Positions 45,752 through 54,842 of a stretch of 64,000 nt of DNA are shown here, one piece after another (position 1 is the first letter of the stretch; each line of letters starts with the position of its first letter). The position numbers and the translations under genes were made by a program. The notes beneath the pieces were generated by a model. That model was given only the letters and a program-made list of their open reading frames with translations. It was not told where the DNA came from and did not search any database. Source of the DNA: Mucilaginibacter xinganensis (GTDB lineage Bacteria > Bacteroidota > Bacteroidia > Sphingobacteriales > Sphingobacteriaceae); the NCBI GenBank assembly GCA_026225055.1, contig JAMFSA010000047.1:1-64000 (forward strand). Reading direction: 5' to 3'.

Positions 45752-46870
45752 ATGCGTAAAAAATTCATCTACCCGGCCATCATTGCCTTAATTGCAGTGG
45801 CGGCTTTTCAGGCTTGTAAAAAATCGGGATCATCGCCAACCAACAACAGCACCGGCTTCGACCGTGTTGGCATGCTTAAAAACCTGAGCACAAATATTAT
45901 TGTGCCGGGTTATATAACGTTTCAGGCTTCGGTTACCACGCTGGATTCATCTATTACGGCTTTCAATACCAGTCCCGACCTTACTAAGCTGGGCAATTTG
46001 CAGGCAGCTTTCAAAATTGCTTATGAAAAATGGCAGGCGGTATCAACATTTGATTTCGGCCCTGCGGCGAATGAAAATCTGCGGATAAGTGTCAACACTT
46101 TTCCTGCCGATGTTACCCAGATCAATGCTAACGTAAGCTCCGGTTCATACAATCTGGCTTCTTTATCAGCTTTACCTGCCCAAGGTTTCCCGGCCATTGA
46201 TTATCTTTTGTTTGGAACAGGCGCTGATAATAATGCTATCCTGGTACAATATACTACGGATGGTCAGGCGGCAAACCGTAAGGCTTATCTGGCCGCAGTT
46301 AGCGCCATTATAAAAACAAAAACTACCAATGTTTTATCAGCATGGAAAACTACTTATCCGGCTACTTTCCTAACTGCATCCGGAACAGATGTAGGCAGTT
46401 CGGTAGGGCAGCTGACCAATGAGCTTAACCAGGATTTTGAAGTGCTGAAGAACTATGAAATAGGCATCCCGGCAGGGACAGAATCAATGGGTACCACTTT
46501 CCCAACCAAGGTGCAGGCTTACTATTCAAAAATATCATTACAACTGGCTTTGCTGCACCTGCAAGCTATTCAGAATATATACCTGGGCCAAAGCTCGGCA
46601 GGGAACGGGCTAGGCTTTGATGATTATTTGGTGAGCGCGAAAGCCACCTATAATGGCGGATCGCTGAATGACGCTATTACCAACCAGTTTGCTACGGCAA
46701 CAGCTAAGTTGCAGGCTTTGTCTGACCCGTTGGCGAACCAGATAACAACCAATTTAACCGGTGTTACTGCTGCTTATGCAGCGTTGCAGCTGCAAACTGT
46801 ATTGTTAAAAACAGATATGCCTTCGGCTTTAGGCATCCTGATCACTTATGGCGATACCGACGGCGATTAA
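45752..46870 (+). CDS. Imelysin-family (IrpA-like) lipoprotein
   Basis: Lipoprotein of 372 residues (lipobox FQAC, Cys22) with the two-bundle imelysin fold. The N-terminal WQAVSTFDFGPA block and the central GFPAIDYLLFG block are recognisable. In classical imelysins the latter is GxHxxE; here His is Pro and Glu is Asp, so the putative metal site is altered. Imelysin-family proteins are iron-regulated and thought to take part in iron uptake. It lies 6 bp before the HTTM gene. Confidence 0.85.
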   Translation: MRKKFIYPAIIALIAVAAFQACKKSGSSPTNNSTGFDRVGMLKNLSTNIIVPGYITFQASVTTLDSSITAFNTSPDLTKLGNLQAAFKIAYEKWQAVSTFDFGPAANENLRISVNTFPADVTQINANVSSGSYNLASLSALPAQGFPAIDYLLFGTGADNNAILVQYTTDGQAANRKAYLAAVSAIIKTKTTNVLSAWKTTYPATFLTASGTDVGSSVGQLTNELNQDFEVLKNYEIGIPAGTESMGTTFPTKVQAYYSKISLQLALLHLQAIQNIYLGQSSAGNGLGFDDYLVSAKATYNGGSLNDAITNQFATATAKLQALSDPLANQITTNLTGVTAAYAALQLQTVLLKTDMPSALGILITYGDTDGD

Positions 46871-46876
46871 TATATT

Positions 46877-48250
46877 ATGTTGAACTATATAAGGGAGAAG
46901 CTCAGCTCCTTTACCAAAACTGACAGGCATATTGCGCCACTTGCTGTCCTGCGGATGGCTTTTGGCAGCATTATGCTTGTTAGTGTAGTACGGTTTTTAT
47001 TAAAAGGGTGGGTGTGTGCTTTTTATATTAAGCCCAGGTTCCATTTTACTTTTTATGGGTTTGATTGGGTGCGGCCCCCGGGCGCAACCGGGATGTATGT
47101 GCTGTTTGCCATACTGATAATAACCAGTATACTGGTGACCATTGGTTTGTTTTACAGGATTGCCATAACTACGTTTTTCCTATGCTTTACTTATGTTGAG
47201 CTGATTGATAAAACCACCTATTTAAACCATTACTATTTTATAAGCGTAATGGCCTTTTTAATGATACTGGTACCCGCTAACAGGTATTTTTCTGTCGATG
47301 TTTTTCGTAAGCCGGAGTTGGAAATCACTTATGTGCCATGGTGGACGATAGATATATTTAAACTGCAGCTTTTTATCGTTTACTTTTTTGCCGGATTATC
47401 GAAGCTTAATTATGATTGGCTTATCGCCGCTATGCCTTTAAGGATATGGCTGCCCGCAAGTAGCCATTTGCCTGTTATTGGCGGGGTGTTAACGCAGTTA
47501 TGGGTGGTATACGTGTTTAGTTGGTTCGGTGCATTGTTTGATCTGTCGATCGGGTTTTTGCTGATCAATTCTACAACACGCAAATTCGGTTACTTTCTGG
47601 TGATCATCTTTCATTTGGCTACGGCATGGTTCTTTAAGATCGGGATGTTCCCGTATGTGATGATCTTTGTGACCATTGTATTCTTTTCAGAAGACACCCA
47701 TCGTAAAATCATTGGGTATTTGAGCAGGGTGTTTTCCAAGACAAACACTGTAACGAATAATACCGGCGGCTATTATCAAATCAGTGTCGCTAAAAAAAGG
47801 ATCATTTATATTTTATTGCTGCTGCATTTTAGTATTCAGCTATTTCTGCCATTTCGCTACCTGTTGTATCCCGGTAAGCTTTACTGGACGGAGGAAGGTT
47901 ACCGTTTCTCGTGGCGGGTTATGCTGATGGAAAAAGGTGGGACCGCGTTTTTCCATGTTAAAGATCCCCGGACGGGCAAAAGAACTGAAGTTATTAATTC
48001 CCAATATCTCACCGATTTCCAGGAAAGCCAGATGAGCACCCAGCCGGATATGATCCTGCAATTCGCGCACATACTGGCTGCTGATTATCAGCAAAAAGGC
48101 ATTAAAACCCCCATTGTAACTGTCGAAAGCTACGTAACTCTGAATGGCAGCGGCAGCAGGTTATATATTGATACTACCGTAAACCTGGCTAATATATATG
48201 ACGGCTTTGGCCATAAAAAATGGATCCTCCCATTTCATAACAACAATTAA
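46877..48250 (+). CDS. HTTM-domain (VKGC-like) membrane protein
   Basis: Polytopic inner-membrane protein of 457 residues. The HTTM domain (about 10-280) has the expected helices and the RMAFGSIMLVSVVRFL, FLCFTYVELIDKTTYLNHYY and FFAGLSKLNYDW blocks seen in vitamin-K-dependent gamma-carboxylase homologues. A C-terminal region with another helix (about 310-328) and a soluble domain follows (YRFSWRVMLMEKGG). Horizontally transferred VKGC relatives exist in bacteria, but activity is undefined. It ends one base before the receptor gene begins, so the genes are tightly coupled. Confidence 0.85.
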   Translation: MLNYIREKLSSFTKTDRHIAPLAVLRMAFGSIMLVSVVRFLLKGWVCAFYIKPRFHFTFYGFDWVRPPGATGMYVLFAILIITSILVTIGLFYRIAITTFFLCFTYVELIDKTTYLNHYYFISVMAFLMILVPANRYFSVDVFRKPELEITYVPWWTIDIFKLQLFIVYFFAGLSKLNYDWLIAAMPLRIWLPASSHLPVIGGVLTQLWVVYVFSWFGALFDLSIGFLLINSTTRKFGYFLVIIFHLATAWFFKIGMFPYVMIFVTIVFFSEDTHRKIIGYLSRVFSKTNTVTNNTGGYYQISVAKKRIIYILLLLHFSIQLFLPFRYLLYPGKLYWTEEGYRFSWRVMLMEKGGTAFFHVKDPRTGKRTEVINSQYLTDFQESQMSTQPDMILQFAHILAADYQQKGIKTPIVTVESYVTLNGSGSRLYIDTTVNLANIYDGFGHKKWILPFHNNN

Positions 48251-50689
48251 ATGAAACTCACTTTTATATCCGTACTGCTTCTTTTTATACTTGGTTCCTT
48301 TAAGTTATCGGCCCAAACATTTACTATTAGTGGCGACGTTAAAGCTTCATCTGGTAATGGTGTGGCTAATGCTTCTGTAGTTTTAAAATCTACTACTTAT
48401 TCCACTATTTGCGATTCATCGGGGACTTATCAGTTAAACAATATAAAACCGGGTAAGTATGTTTTGCAGGTTTCAGCCGTGGGCTACCAAACGGCTGTTA
48501 AGGAGCTGAAAATAAGCGGGAATATCGGGGCTAACATATCGCTTGAACTATTGGTGAAGGAATTAAACGATGTAAATGTTAAGGCTGATAAAGGCAGCAC
48601 TTTTGGTATAACCCGGATGAAAGCGGTAGAGGGCACAACCATTAACGCCGGTAAAAAAAGCGAAGTAATAGTGATGAATGATATAGTAGCCAATAAGGCC
48701 GCAAATACCACGCGCCAAATTTATGCAAAGGTTGCCGGCTTGAATATATGGGAGAGCGATGGCGCGGGCATCCAGCTGGGTATTGGTGGCAGGGGTTTAA
48801 ACCCTAACCGGATCACCAATTTTAACACCCGCCAAAACGGTTATGACATTGCAGCCGACGCGTTGGGCTACCCCGAAAGCTATTACACGCCACCGGCAGA
48901 ACTGGTTGACCGCATAGAAATATTACGTGGGGCATCATCCTTACAATATGGCACACAGTTCGGCGGTTTGGTAAATTTTAAATTGAATGATGGCCCGACA
49001 GATAAGCCTTTTGAATTTACCTCGCGCGAAACGGCAGGCTCATGGGGCTTTTTTAACACCACCAATAGCATTGGCGGTACCGATGGGAAAGTACAGTATT
49101 ATGCCTTTTATCAGCATAAATCAGGTGATGGCTGGCGGCCGAATTCCAATTTTAATGTAAATACCGGTTATACCTCCATTACCTACAATGCCACGGATAA
49201 ATTTTCGATAGATTTTCAATATACGCACATGGATTACCTGGCCCACCAGCCCGGCGGACTTACCGATGCTGAGTTCGCGGCTGATCCGCAACAATCAGTA
49301 CGTAGCCGTAATTGGTTTAAAGTGGATTGGAACTTGGGTGCTGTGTTGCTGAATTATAAGATAAACGACAACTTGAAATTTAATTCCCGCTTTTTTGGCT
49401 TACTGGCAGACAGGGATGCGACGGGTGATCTGACCGATCTGATCAGTCGCCCTGATTTGGGTGGCGACCGGAACCTGTTTAAAGATAAATACACAAATTA
49501 CGGTAATGAAAGTCGCCTGTTATACAGCTATAAAATAAATGAAACACCCCAGAATTTACTGGTAGGCTTCAGGTATTATAAAGGGCTTACCAACCGGCAG
49601 CAGGGTTTGGGGAATGATGGCTCAACCGGTAATGCATCAGACTTTAATTACGGCAGTTCAGCCGCGGATGTGAACGCGTATTCAAAATATAATTTCCCTA
49701 ATTATAATGTGGCGCTATTTGCCGAGAACATATTTCGGATCACATCAAAATTCAGTATTATACCCGGTGTGAGGTTTGAAAATATTGTTACCAAGGCTGA
49801 CGGCTCATACCGGACAGTTAATACAGACGGGGCAGGTAATGTTATTTATGACCAGTTGGTGAGCGATGTTAAAAATAGCGACCGGCATTTTGTTATCGGC
49901 GGCTTAGGGTTAAGTTATTACCAGAATGAAGCCATGCAGTTTTACGGGAACGTGTCACAAAATTACAGAGCCATTAACTTCAGCGATCTGTACTCAGTAG
50001 TAAAAACCACAGTGGTTGACCCTAACCTGAAAGATGAAACAGGCTATTCGGCTGATGCAGGTATGCGGGGTAATATATCCGGCATATTTAATTATGATGT
50101 GAGCGTGTTTGATATCTATTATAATGACAGGATAGGCACTTATTTATCATCGGATGCTAACAATAACGCTTTCCAGTACCGAACCAATATCGGCGCATCA
50201 CAAAACATCGGTTTGGAAACATTTGCAGAGTTAGAGCTTCTTCACTTTTTAGGGAAGGATATTAAAAATACCAGCCTATCGGTTTTCTCTAACCTTGCAT
50301 TAATAAATGCCCGTTATGTGCACACGCTAAATTCAGCCTTTGATAATAAGAAGGTTGAGCTTGCACCTGATGTGATATTTAAAACGGGATTGTCCTATAA
50401 ATATAAAAAGCTTTCGGCCAGCTACCAGCTGGCATATACCAGCTCGCAATTTAGCGATGCTACCAATGCTGTATTTACACCCAGCGCGGTTGATGGTATA
50501 GTGCCGGCTTATACGGTTATGGATCTTTCAGCAAGTTATCGTATCAGTAAGTTGTTTAGTTTGGAGGGCTCGGTTAACAACCTGGCCAATGCCAAATACT
50601 TTACCCGGCGGGCAGATAGTTATCCCGGCCCGGGCATTATACCTGCAGATGCGCGGAGCTGCTTTCTGACCTTACAGTTTAAATTATAG
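48251..50689 (+). CDS. TonB-dependent siderophore/metal receptor (FecA-like)
   Basis: Outer-membrane receptor of 812 residues. Signal peptide ends LSAQ (residue 22), followed by a carboxypeptidase-regulatory-like domain (about 23-105) and a plug domain (about 125-240) with IGGRGLNPNRITNFNTRQNGYDI and VDRIEILRGASSLQYGTQFGGLVNFKL. The 22-strand barrel ends RSCFLTLQFKL. The layout is that of ferric-citrate or siderophore receptors rather than SusC. Last gene of the operon; it directly abuts the HTTM stop codon. Confidence 0.9.
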   Translation: MKLTFISVLLLFILGSFKLSAQTFTISGDVKASSGNGVANASVVLKSTTYSTICDSSGTYQLNNIKPGKYVLQVSAVGYQTAVKELKISGNIGANISLELLVKELNDVNVKADKGSTFGITRMKAVEGTTINAGKKSEVIVMNDIVANKAANTTRQIYAKVAGLNIWESDGAGIQLGIGGRGLNPNRITNFNTRQNGYDIAADALGYPESYYTPPAELVDRIEILRGASSLQYGTQFGGLVNFKLNDGPTDKPFEFTSRETAGSWGFFNTTNSIGGTDGKVQYYAFYQHKSGDGWRPNSNFNVNTGYTSITYNATDKFSIDFQYTHMDYLAHQPGGLTDAEFAADPQQSVRSRNWFKVDWNLGAVLLNYKINDNLKFNSRFFGLLADRDATGDLTDLISRPDLGGDRNLFKDKYTNYGNESRLLYSYKINETPQNLLVGFRYYKGLTNRQQGLGNDGSTGNASDFNYGSSAADVNAYSKYNFPNYNVALFAENIFRITSKFSIIPGVRFENIVTKADGSYRTVNTDGAGNVIYDQLVSDVKNSDRHFVIGGLGLSYYQNEAMQFYGNVSQNYRAINFSDLYSVVKTTVVDPNLKDETGYSADAGMRGNISGIFNYDVSVFDIYYNDRIGTYLSSDANNNAFQYRTNIGASQNIGLETFAELELLHFLGKDIKNTSLSVFSNLALINARYVHTLNSAFDNKKVELAPDVIFKTGLSYKYKKLSASYQLAYTSSQFSDATNAVFTPSAVDGIVPAYTVMDLSASYRISKLFSLEGSVNNLANAKYFTRRADSYPGPGIIPADARSCFLTLQFKL

Positions 50690-50706
50690 TTTGAGCTATT
50701 CTGTAG

Positions 50707-51624
50707 CTACATCTTTTTTACAACATTATACTTTGGTTGTACCGTTTGCAGGTAAGCGTAAATCGCATTTATTTCACTGTCCTTTAACATGGTAAATTTA
50801 GGCATGGGTATTTTTAGTTTTCTGTCAGGTGCAACACCGTATTTCAGTGCTTTTAAAAAATCAGCTTCAGTGTAATTGCCGATGCCGGTATTTTTATCCG
50901 GAGTAATGTTTGATGCATATATCTCAGTGCCGTTTTCACCTTTAAATTTAATACCACCTGCCAGGTATCCTTTGGTTTTATCGGGATACTGGTAATCGAT
51001 TGATTTCAGACTCTGGGAGTGACAATGGAAGCAACCTAAATTATCAATCAGGTAATATCCGTTGGCAATAGCATCATTTTTAGCAGGCATCTTTACATTG
51101 GCTTTGTACCGAATTGGTTTTGCCTCCATATCCATGTAAGCTTTGCCGATAAAGGTAAAATGAGTGAGGCCTACAGTAGTATCGGCCGCGCTTACCGCCG
51201 GATCATCAGAGCGCAGGTAAACAATAATGGCATTAATATCCTCTTCTGCCATATTGGGGCGTAGCATATACGCCATGTACCGGCCATCCCGCGCTATTCC
51301 GGTTTTAAGCAGGTACCTTATTTCTGCATCACTATATTTTGGCGCAATACCATTTGTTTTAGAATGAGTAAGATTTGCTGAAAAAACCTTACCTGCAATT
51401 CCGGGCACATCATGGATTTGTGTGCCTATAAATTTATTGACGGAATGATCATAATGACAACCTGCGCAATTACTGAATGCCAACTCTTTTCCACGTTCAA
51501 AAGCTTTGGGAGAAGCAACAGCTTTATAAGTTGACGTTGTGGTATCAAATCGTGTTTTGCAGCTGATCACTACAATAATTGTCATAATTATTCCGATGAA
51601 TGCATACTGTTTTAAATTTCTCAT
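50707..51624 (-). CDS. Diheme cytochrome c lipoprotein
   Basis: Electron-transfer lipoprotein of 305 residues (lipobox VISC, Cys22) with two CxxCH heme sites: CAGCH near residue 55 and CFHCH near 200. Distal Met candidates lie in LRPNM and MPKFTML. The arrangement of two cytochrome domains resembles the cytochrome subunits of alcohol or gluconate dehydrogenases and similar Bacteroidota proteins. It is convergent with the TonB receptor gene (17 bp apart); no dehydrogenase partner is visible. Confidence 0.87.
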   Translation of the reverse strand: MRNLKQYAFIGIIMTIIVVISCKTRFDTTTSTYKAVASPKAFERGKELAFSNCAGCHYDHSVNKFIGTQIHDVPGIAGKVFSANLTHSKTNGIAPKYSDAEIRYLLKTGIARDGRYMAYMLRPNMAEEDINAIIVYLRSDDPAVSAADTTVGLTHFTFIGKAYMDMEAKPIRYKANVKMPAKNDAIANGYYLIDNLGCFHCHSQSLKSIDYQYPDKTKGYLAGGIKFKGENGTEIYASNITPDKNTGIGNYTEADFLKALKYGVAPDRKLKIPMPKFTMLKDSEINAIYAYLQTVQPKYNVVKKM

Positions 51625-51683
51625 GATAATGATCTGTTTATTAGTATAAGGGTTTAAGCGCGCATGTGTTTCATGTTGAGTTT

Positions 51684-51890
51684 TTATAAACCGAACCCAT
51701 AGGTTAGTCGTAGGCCAATCAAACCAAAACTATCCTGACTTGTCGACAAGAGCCTGTCGTAAGGTATACCGAAGTCCCAATGTGATATTCGCCCAATCAT
51801 TGGCCGTTGTGGTTCTGCTTTTAATTTGGTGTTAAAAAATATCAGGTAGTTTAAGCATCCTGTGGTTACCAGTTTTGCTGTTATTTTCAT
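51684..51890 (-). pseudogene. Remnant of an outer-membrane barrel protein
   Basis: A 68-codon frame whose last 35 residues (GRISHWDFGIPYDRLL ... GLIGLRLTYGFGL) look like the final strands and C-terminus of an outer-membrane barrel. The N-terminus is not a convincing signal peptide. Probably the surviving end of a larger deleted gene, but a genuine short protein is possible. Confidence 0.35.
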
Positions 51891-52053
51891 GGTAATGAAT
51901 TATATAGGTGTTAGTTAAGGTACGCTTTATTATGTAAATATTTTCTTTTTTAGTTAAAATTGGGAATTAACAGGATCGCTTTTAGGATAACGATTTGAGA
52001 AAAACTGATGGCTAATGTTTAAATTATTAATATCAATTATTTGATAATCCAGT

Positions 52054-52061
52054 TAACTTTG
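52054..52061 (+). promoter_or_regulatory. -7 element of the CDF transporter gene
   Basis: TAACTTTG matches TAnnTTTG fully and lies 16 bases before the ATG. A TTTG is present but at the wrong spacing (12 bases), so the -33 part is uncertain. Confidence 0.45.
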
Positions 52062-52077
52062 CGGCTTAATAGACATT

Positions 52078-52986
52078 ATGGCTGCAATTGATGTACACCC
52101 TTCTGTAAAGGCAATTCGTACCACGCAAATTGGAATAGGTATAAGCATCATTCTGGTTTTTTTGAAAGCCTTTGCCGGATATTTTGGGCACTCATATGCA
52201 CTGATTGCCGATGCCACCGAGACGGGAGCAGATGTATTTAGCTCTACACTATTATGGCTGGGCCTGCAAATAGCCATGAAACCAGCGGATCCAAAACACC
52301 CTTACGGGCATGGAAAAGCAGAGCCGATAGCCTCAATTGTGATATCGATATTTTTAATGGGTGCAGCTGTGTGGATAGGCTGGCACGCGATAGAATTGAT
52401 CGAAACGCCACATGAACTGCCTAAAACATTTACCTTATACGTTCTTTTAGTTGTTATCGCTGTTAAGGAACTCATGTTCCGCTATGTGCTCAGGGTAGGC
52501 AAGCAAATTGAAAGTAATGCCGTAAAAGCCGATGCCTATCACCATCGCAGTGATGCCATTACTTCTATTGCCGCTTTTATCGGTATTTCCATTGCTATTT
52601 ATAAAGGTAAGGGCTGGGAAAGCGCGGATGATTGGGCAGCCTTAGTGGCGTCTATCCTGATATTCTATAATGCTATACAATTAGTAAGACCAGGGCTGGA
52701 AGAAATTATGGATGCTGCACCATCGGGAGAAGTAGTTGAAAAAGTACGCCTTTTAGCATCGCAGGTTAAAGAGGTGAAGTTTTTAGAAAAATGCTACGTA
52801 AGAAAAATGGGCTTCGATTATTTTGCGGACCTGCACATACAAGTCGACCCCGATCTCTCAGTTGCCGAAGGTCACCGGATCTCACATCTGGTGAAAGATA
52901 AGCTGCTGGAAAGTGGCTTAGGCATTAAAGATGTGCTGATCCACATTGAGCCTTTTACACCCGTATTGGAGGCTTCTAAAGTTTGA
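52078..52986 (+). CDS. Cation diffusion facilitator (CDF) metal transporter
   Basis: Inner-membrane divalent-metal/proton antiporter of 302 residues with six helices. The helix 2 metal site is seen in ADATETGADVFSS, the HPYGHGKAEP motif is complete, and helix 5 has DAYHHRSDAITS. The cytoplasmic ferredoxin-like C-terminal domain (about 210-295) is present with DLHIQVDPDLSVAEGHRI. The residue pattern does not separate Zn/Cd from Fe/Mn exporters with confidence. Single gene with its own -7 element. Confidence 0.9.
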   Translation: MAAIDVHPSVKAIRTTQIGIGISIILVFLKAFAGYFGHSYALIADATETGADVFSSTLLWLGLQIAMKPADPKHPYGHGKAEPIASIVISIFLMGAAVWIGWHAIELIETPHELPKTFTLYVLLVVIAVKELMFRYVLRVGKQIESNAVKADAYHHRSDAITSIAAFIGISIAIYKGKGWESADDWAALVASILIFYNAIQLVRPGLEEIMDAAPSGEVVEKVRLLASQVKEVKFLEKCYVRKMGFDYFADLHIQVDPDLSVAEGHRISHLVKDKLLESGLGIKDVLIHIEPFTPVLEASKV

Positions 52987-53146
52987 GGTGTATTTAGCGG
53001 TTAGATGCTAAGGTTGGGCCAAGCATATTGCGAGGGGCTTATTGAAAATATTTTGTTACATCGCTGAATATAAGCCTGCTGTCACGATATTTGAAATATT
53101 ACCTATCACATAAGGCTTCAAAACATCCACAAACAATATAACTACA

Positions 53147-53594
53147 ATGGACATGAACAAAAGTGAAAACAAACCAAGTGAAACAGTTCATCGCCCTTTT
53201 GCTCAAACGTTCTTTCACGGCACAAAAGCTGACCTGAAGATGGGCGACTTTATTGAAATTGGCATAAACTCAAATTTTGGACAAAGAAAATAAAGCAAAA
53301 TATATCTATCTCACCGCTACGCTTGATGCGGCTGTTTGGGGGGCTGAGCTCGCTTTAGGCGAAGGGCGTGAAAGAATATATTTAGTAGAACCGATGGGTG
53401 CAATTGAGGGTGACCCCAATTTAACAGACAAAAAATTCCCGGGTAATCCAACAAAGTCATACCGTTCAAAGCATCCGTTTAAAGTTGTTGGCGAGATCAC
53501 TATTTGGCAAGGACATTCACCGGAACAAGTTAACGCGATGAAAGGCGGATTAGCAAAGCTGAAGGAACAAGGTATTGAGGCAATTGAGGACTAA
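53147..53594 (+). pseudogene. arr: Frameshifted rifampin ADP-ribosyltransferase (Arr)
   Basis: Two adjacent frames together give a full-length Arr of about 148 residues. Frame one (53147-53293) encodes the N-terminus with TFFHGTKADLKMGDFIE and ends NSNFGQRK-stop. Frame two (from 53292) continues KAKYIYLTATLDAAVWGAEL, then EGDPNLTDKKFPGNPTKSYRS and the GHSPEQVNAMKGGL tail. Removing one T at 53291, beside an A-run, restores the consensus reading NFGQRKKAKYIYL. Arr inactivates rifamycins by ADP-ribosylation. The rest of the sequence shows no other damage, so the lesion is recent, a sequencing error, or a rare phase-variable site. Confidence 0.85.
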
Positions 53595-53613
53595 AGGGCA
53601 CTTCTGTTTATAG

Positions 53614-54480
53614 CTATTTTATTAATTGAAGTAAGCCCTGATAATAATTATCAAAACCATGTTCGTGGGAGTTTAAAAACAAATATGGCTCAATAAGCTC
53701 AAGCTCCATTAAAACAAAGTTTTCATTTGATATTATTCCATCAACCCTGGCGTATAGGGTGCCTTTACCATACTTTTCAACGTATTTGGTGGCTGCCTGC
53801 AGGTGAGCAATATCTGTGTTTATTTTTTGAACAGTACCACCATGTTCACTTTGAACTCTAAAGTCCCCAGTTTTAGGGGTTTTCAAAATGCTATGACTAA
53901 ACTTGCCGTTAAAGAACATAAAAGACAGTTCACCTTGTAAAATTTCTTCCATAAAGGGTTGAACCAAAAAGCTTTCATTGGCTAAAAGCCCATTAATTTC
54001 AGCTTGTATTGATGAAACATTATCACGTGTAAGTAACAAGGTGTTTTTAGCACCTGCGCTTATGCATGGCTTAATGATCAGTTTTTTGTATGAGGATTTA
54101 TCAAGTAATTCTGCCAGGTCCGGCGCAATTCCCTTCTCCAGAAATACAGATTCAATCACAGGCAGGCCATCGTCGATAATTTGCTGTAAATAATGCTTAT
54201 CGCTATTCCACAGTATCGTTTTAAATGGATTTAATATTTTGATCCCGGCCTTATCCAAATCACTTATCCACTGTATAAATGAATCAAAATTATCATGGTA
54301 ATCCCAGGGTGATTTCAATATAACAGCATCAAATTGTTTCCAATCAATTTGCAAATCATTCCATGCTGCTCTCGTAACAATCAAGCCCTTGGTTTCAAGA
54401 AAGTTAGCTAACTGAAAATCTTCTTCTAAATGCGATTGGGTTGGTTTTTTGTTTTGGTAACTGACTAAGGCGATGTTCAT
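53614..54480 (-). CDS. ATP-grasp enzyme (RimK/glutathione-synthetase-like)
   Basis: Cytoplasmic ATP-grasp protein of about 288 residues. The ATG at 54480 (MNIALVSYQNKK) is preferred to starts 6 and 30 bases upstream because it begins the first beta strand. ATP-binding Lys in KLIIKPCISAGAKNT, the LVQPFMEEILQGELSFMFFNGKFSHSILK block and the late FVLMELELIEPYLFL metal-binding strand fit the prokaryotic glutathione-synthetase-like group. These ligate a carboxylate to an amine; substrates are not deducible. It is convergent with the arr gene (19 bp). Confidence 0.83.
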   Translation of the reverse strand: MNIALVSYQNKKPTQSHLEEDFQLANFLETKGLIVTRAAWNDLQIDWKQFDAVILKSPWDYHDNFDSFIQWISDLDKAGIKILNPFKTILWNSDKHYLQQIIDDGLPVIESVFLEKGIAPDLAELLDKSSYKKLIIKPCISAGAKNTLLLTRDNVSSIQAEINGLLANESFLVQPFMEEILQGELSFMFFNGKFSHSILKTPKTGDFRVQSEHGGTVQKINTDIAHLQAATKYVEKYGKGTLYARVDGIISNENFVLMELELIEPYLFLNSHEHGFDNYYQGLLQLIK

Positions 54481-54510
54481 ATTCATTACGAGATAAGTGC
54501 GTAAACTCAT

Positions 54511-54767
54511 GGCTTATCGTTAACGATGACCGATACAGCATTTACAAACGAAATTATAGATTTTGCGGTTAGTAAATTACTACTTGCAATCAGTAATGGA
54601 TCTGTACAATACTTTTGATGCGATATTACACAATTTCATGTATGATGATAAAATAAAAAATATGCCCGATCAAGCATTATGAGAGGGAGGGATTAATTTT
54701 ATTGATCCCTTTTGGGGGAGGCTAAAACAAAATTGCCCGGCTATCGCCAGGCAATGAAATTGATTTT
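54511..54767. other. Gap left of the attachment site
   Basis: No gene is seen. The last part contains the minus-strand tRNA terminator described separately and a 14-bp direct repeat GAGAGGGAGGGATT (54681-54694), which recurs in the tRNA fragment at 54771-54784. Confidence 0.5.
54732..54755 (-). terminator. Terminator of the original tRNA gene
   Basis: 9-bp stem with one G-U pair (54747-54755 / 54732-54740), 6-base loop, followed on the minus strand by a T-rich run. It lies 13 bases after the tRNA 3' end, the normal place for a tRNA terminator. Confidence 0.75.
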
Positions 54768-54791
54768 GCGGAGAGGGAGGGATTCGAACCC
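54768..54791 (-). other. attachment site: 3' end of a tRNA (Ser-like)
   Basis: The minus strand reads GGGTTCGAATCCC followed by TCCCTCTCCGC: a T-loop with its 3' stem strand, then an acceptor strand and discriminator base fitting a class II (serine-type) tRNA. The 5' T-stem strand is mismatched and no D-arm or anticodon arm precedes it, so only about 24 bases of tRNA remain. This is what integration of a tyrosine-recombinase element into a tRNA 3' end leaves at the far junction. The intact tRNA should lie at the other end of the element, right of the window. Confidence 0.75.
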
Positions 54792-54842
54792 ATGTCATTT
54801 TAGCACTGTAAATCAATTATTTACGTGGGTTTCTTTTTTCAC

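Noticed and set aside
53277..53594. The second arr frame as an independent 105-residue gene
   Set aside because: It starts at a TTG inside the conserved Arr core and lacks the N-terminal substrate region, so it is the 3' part of a frameshifted gene.
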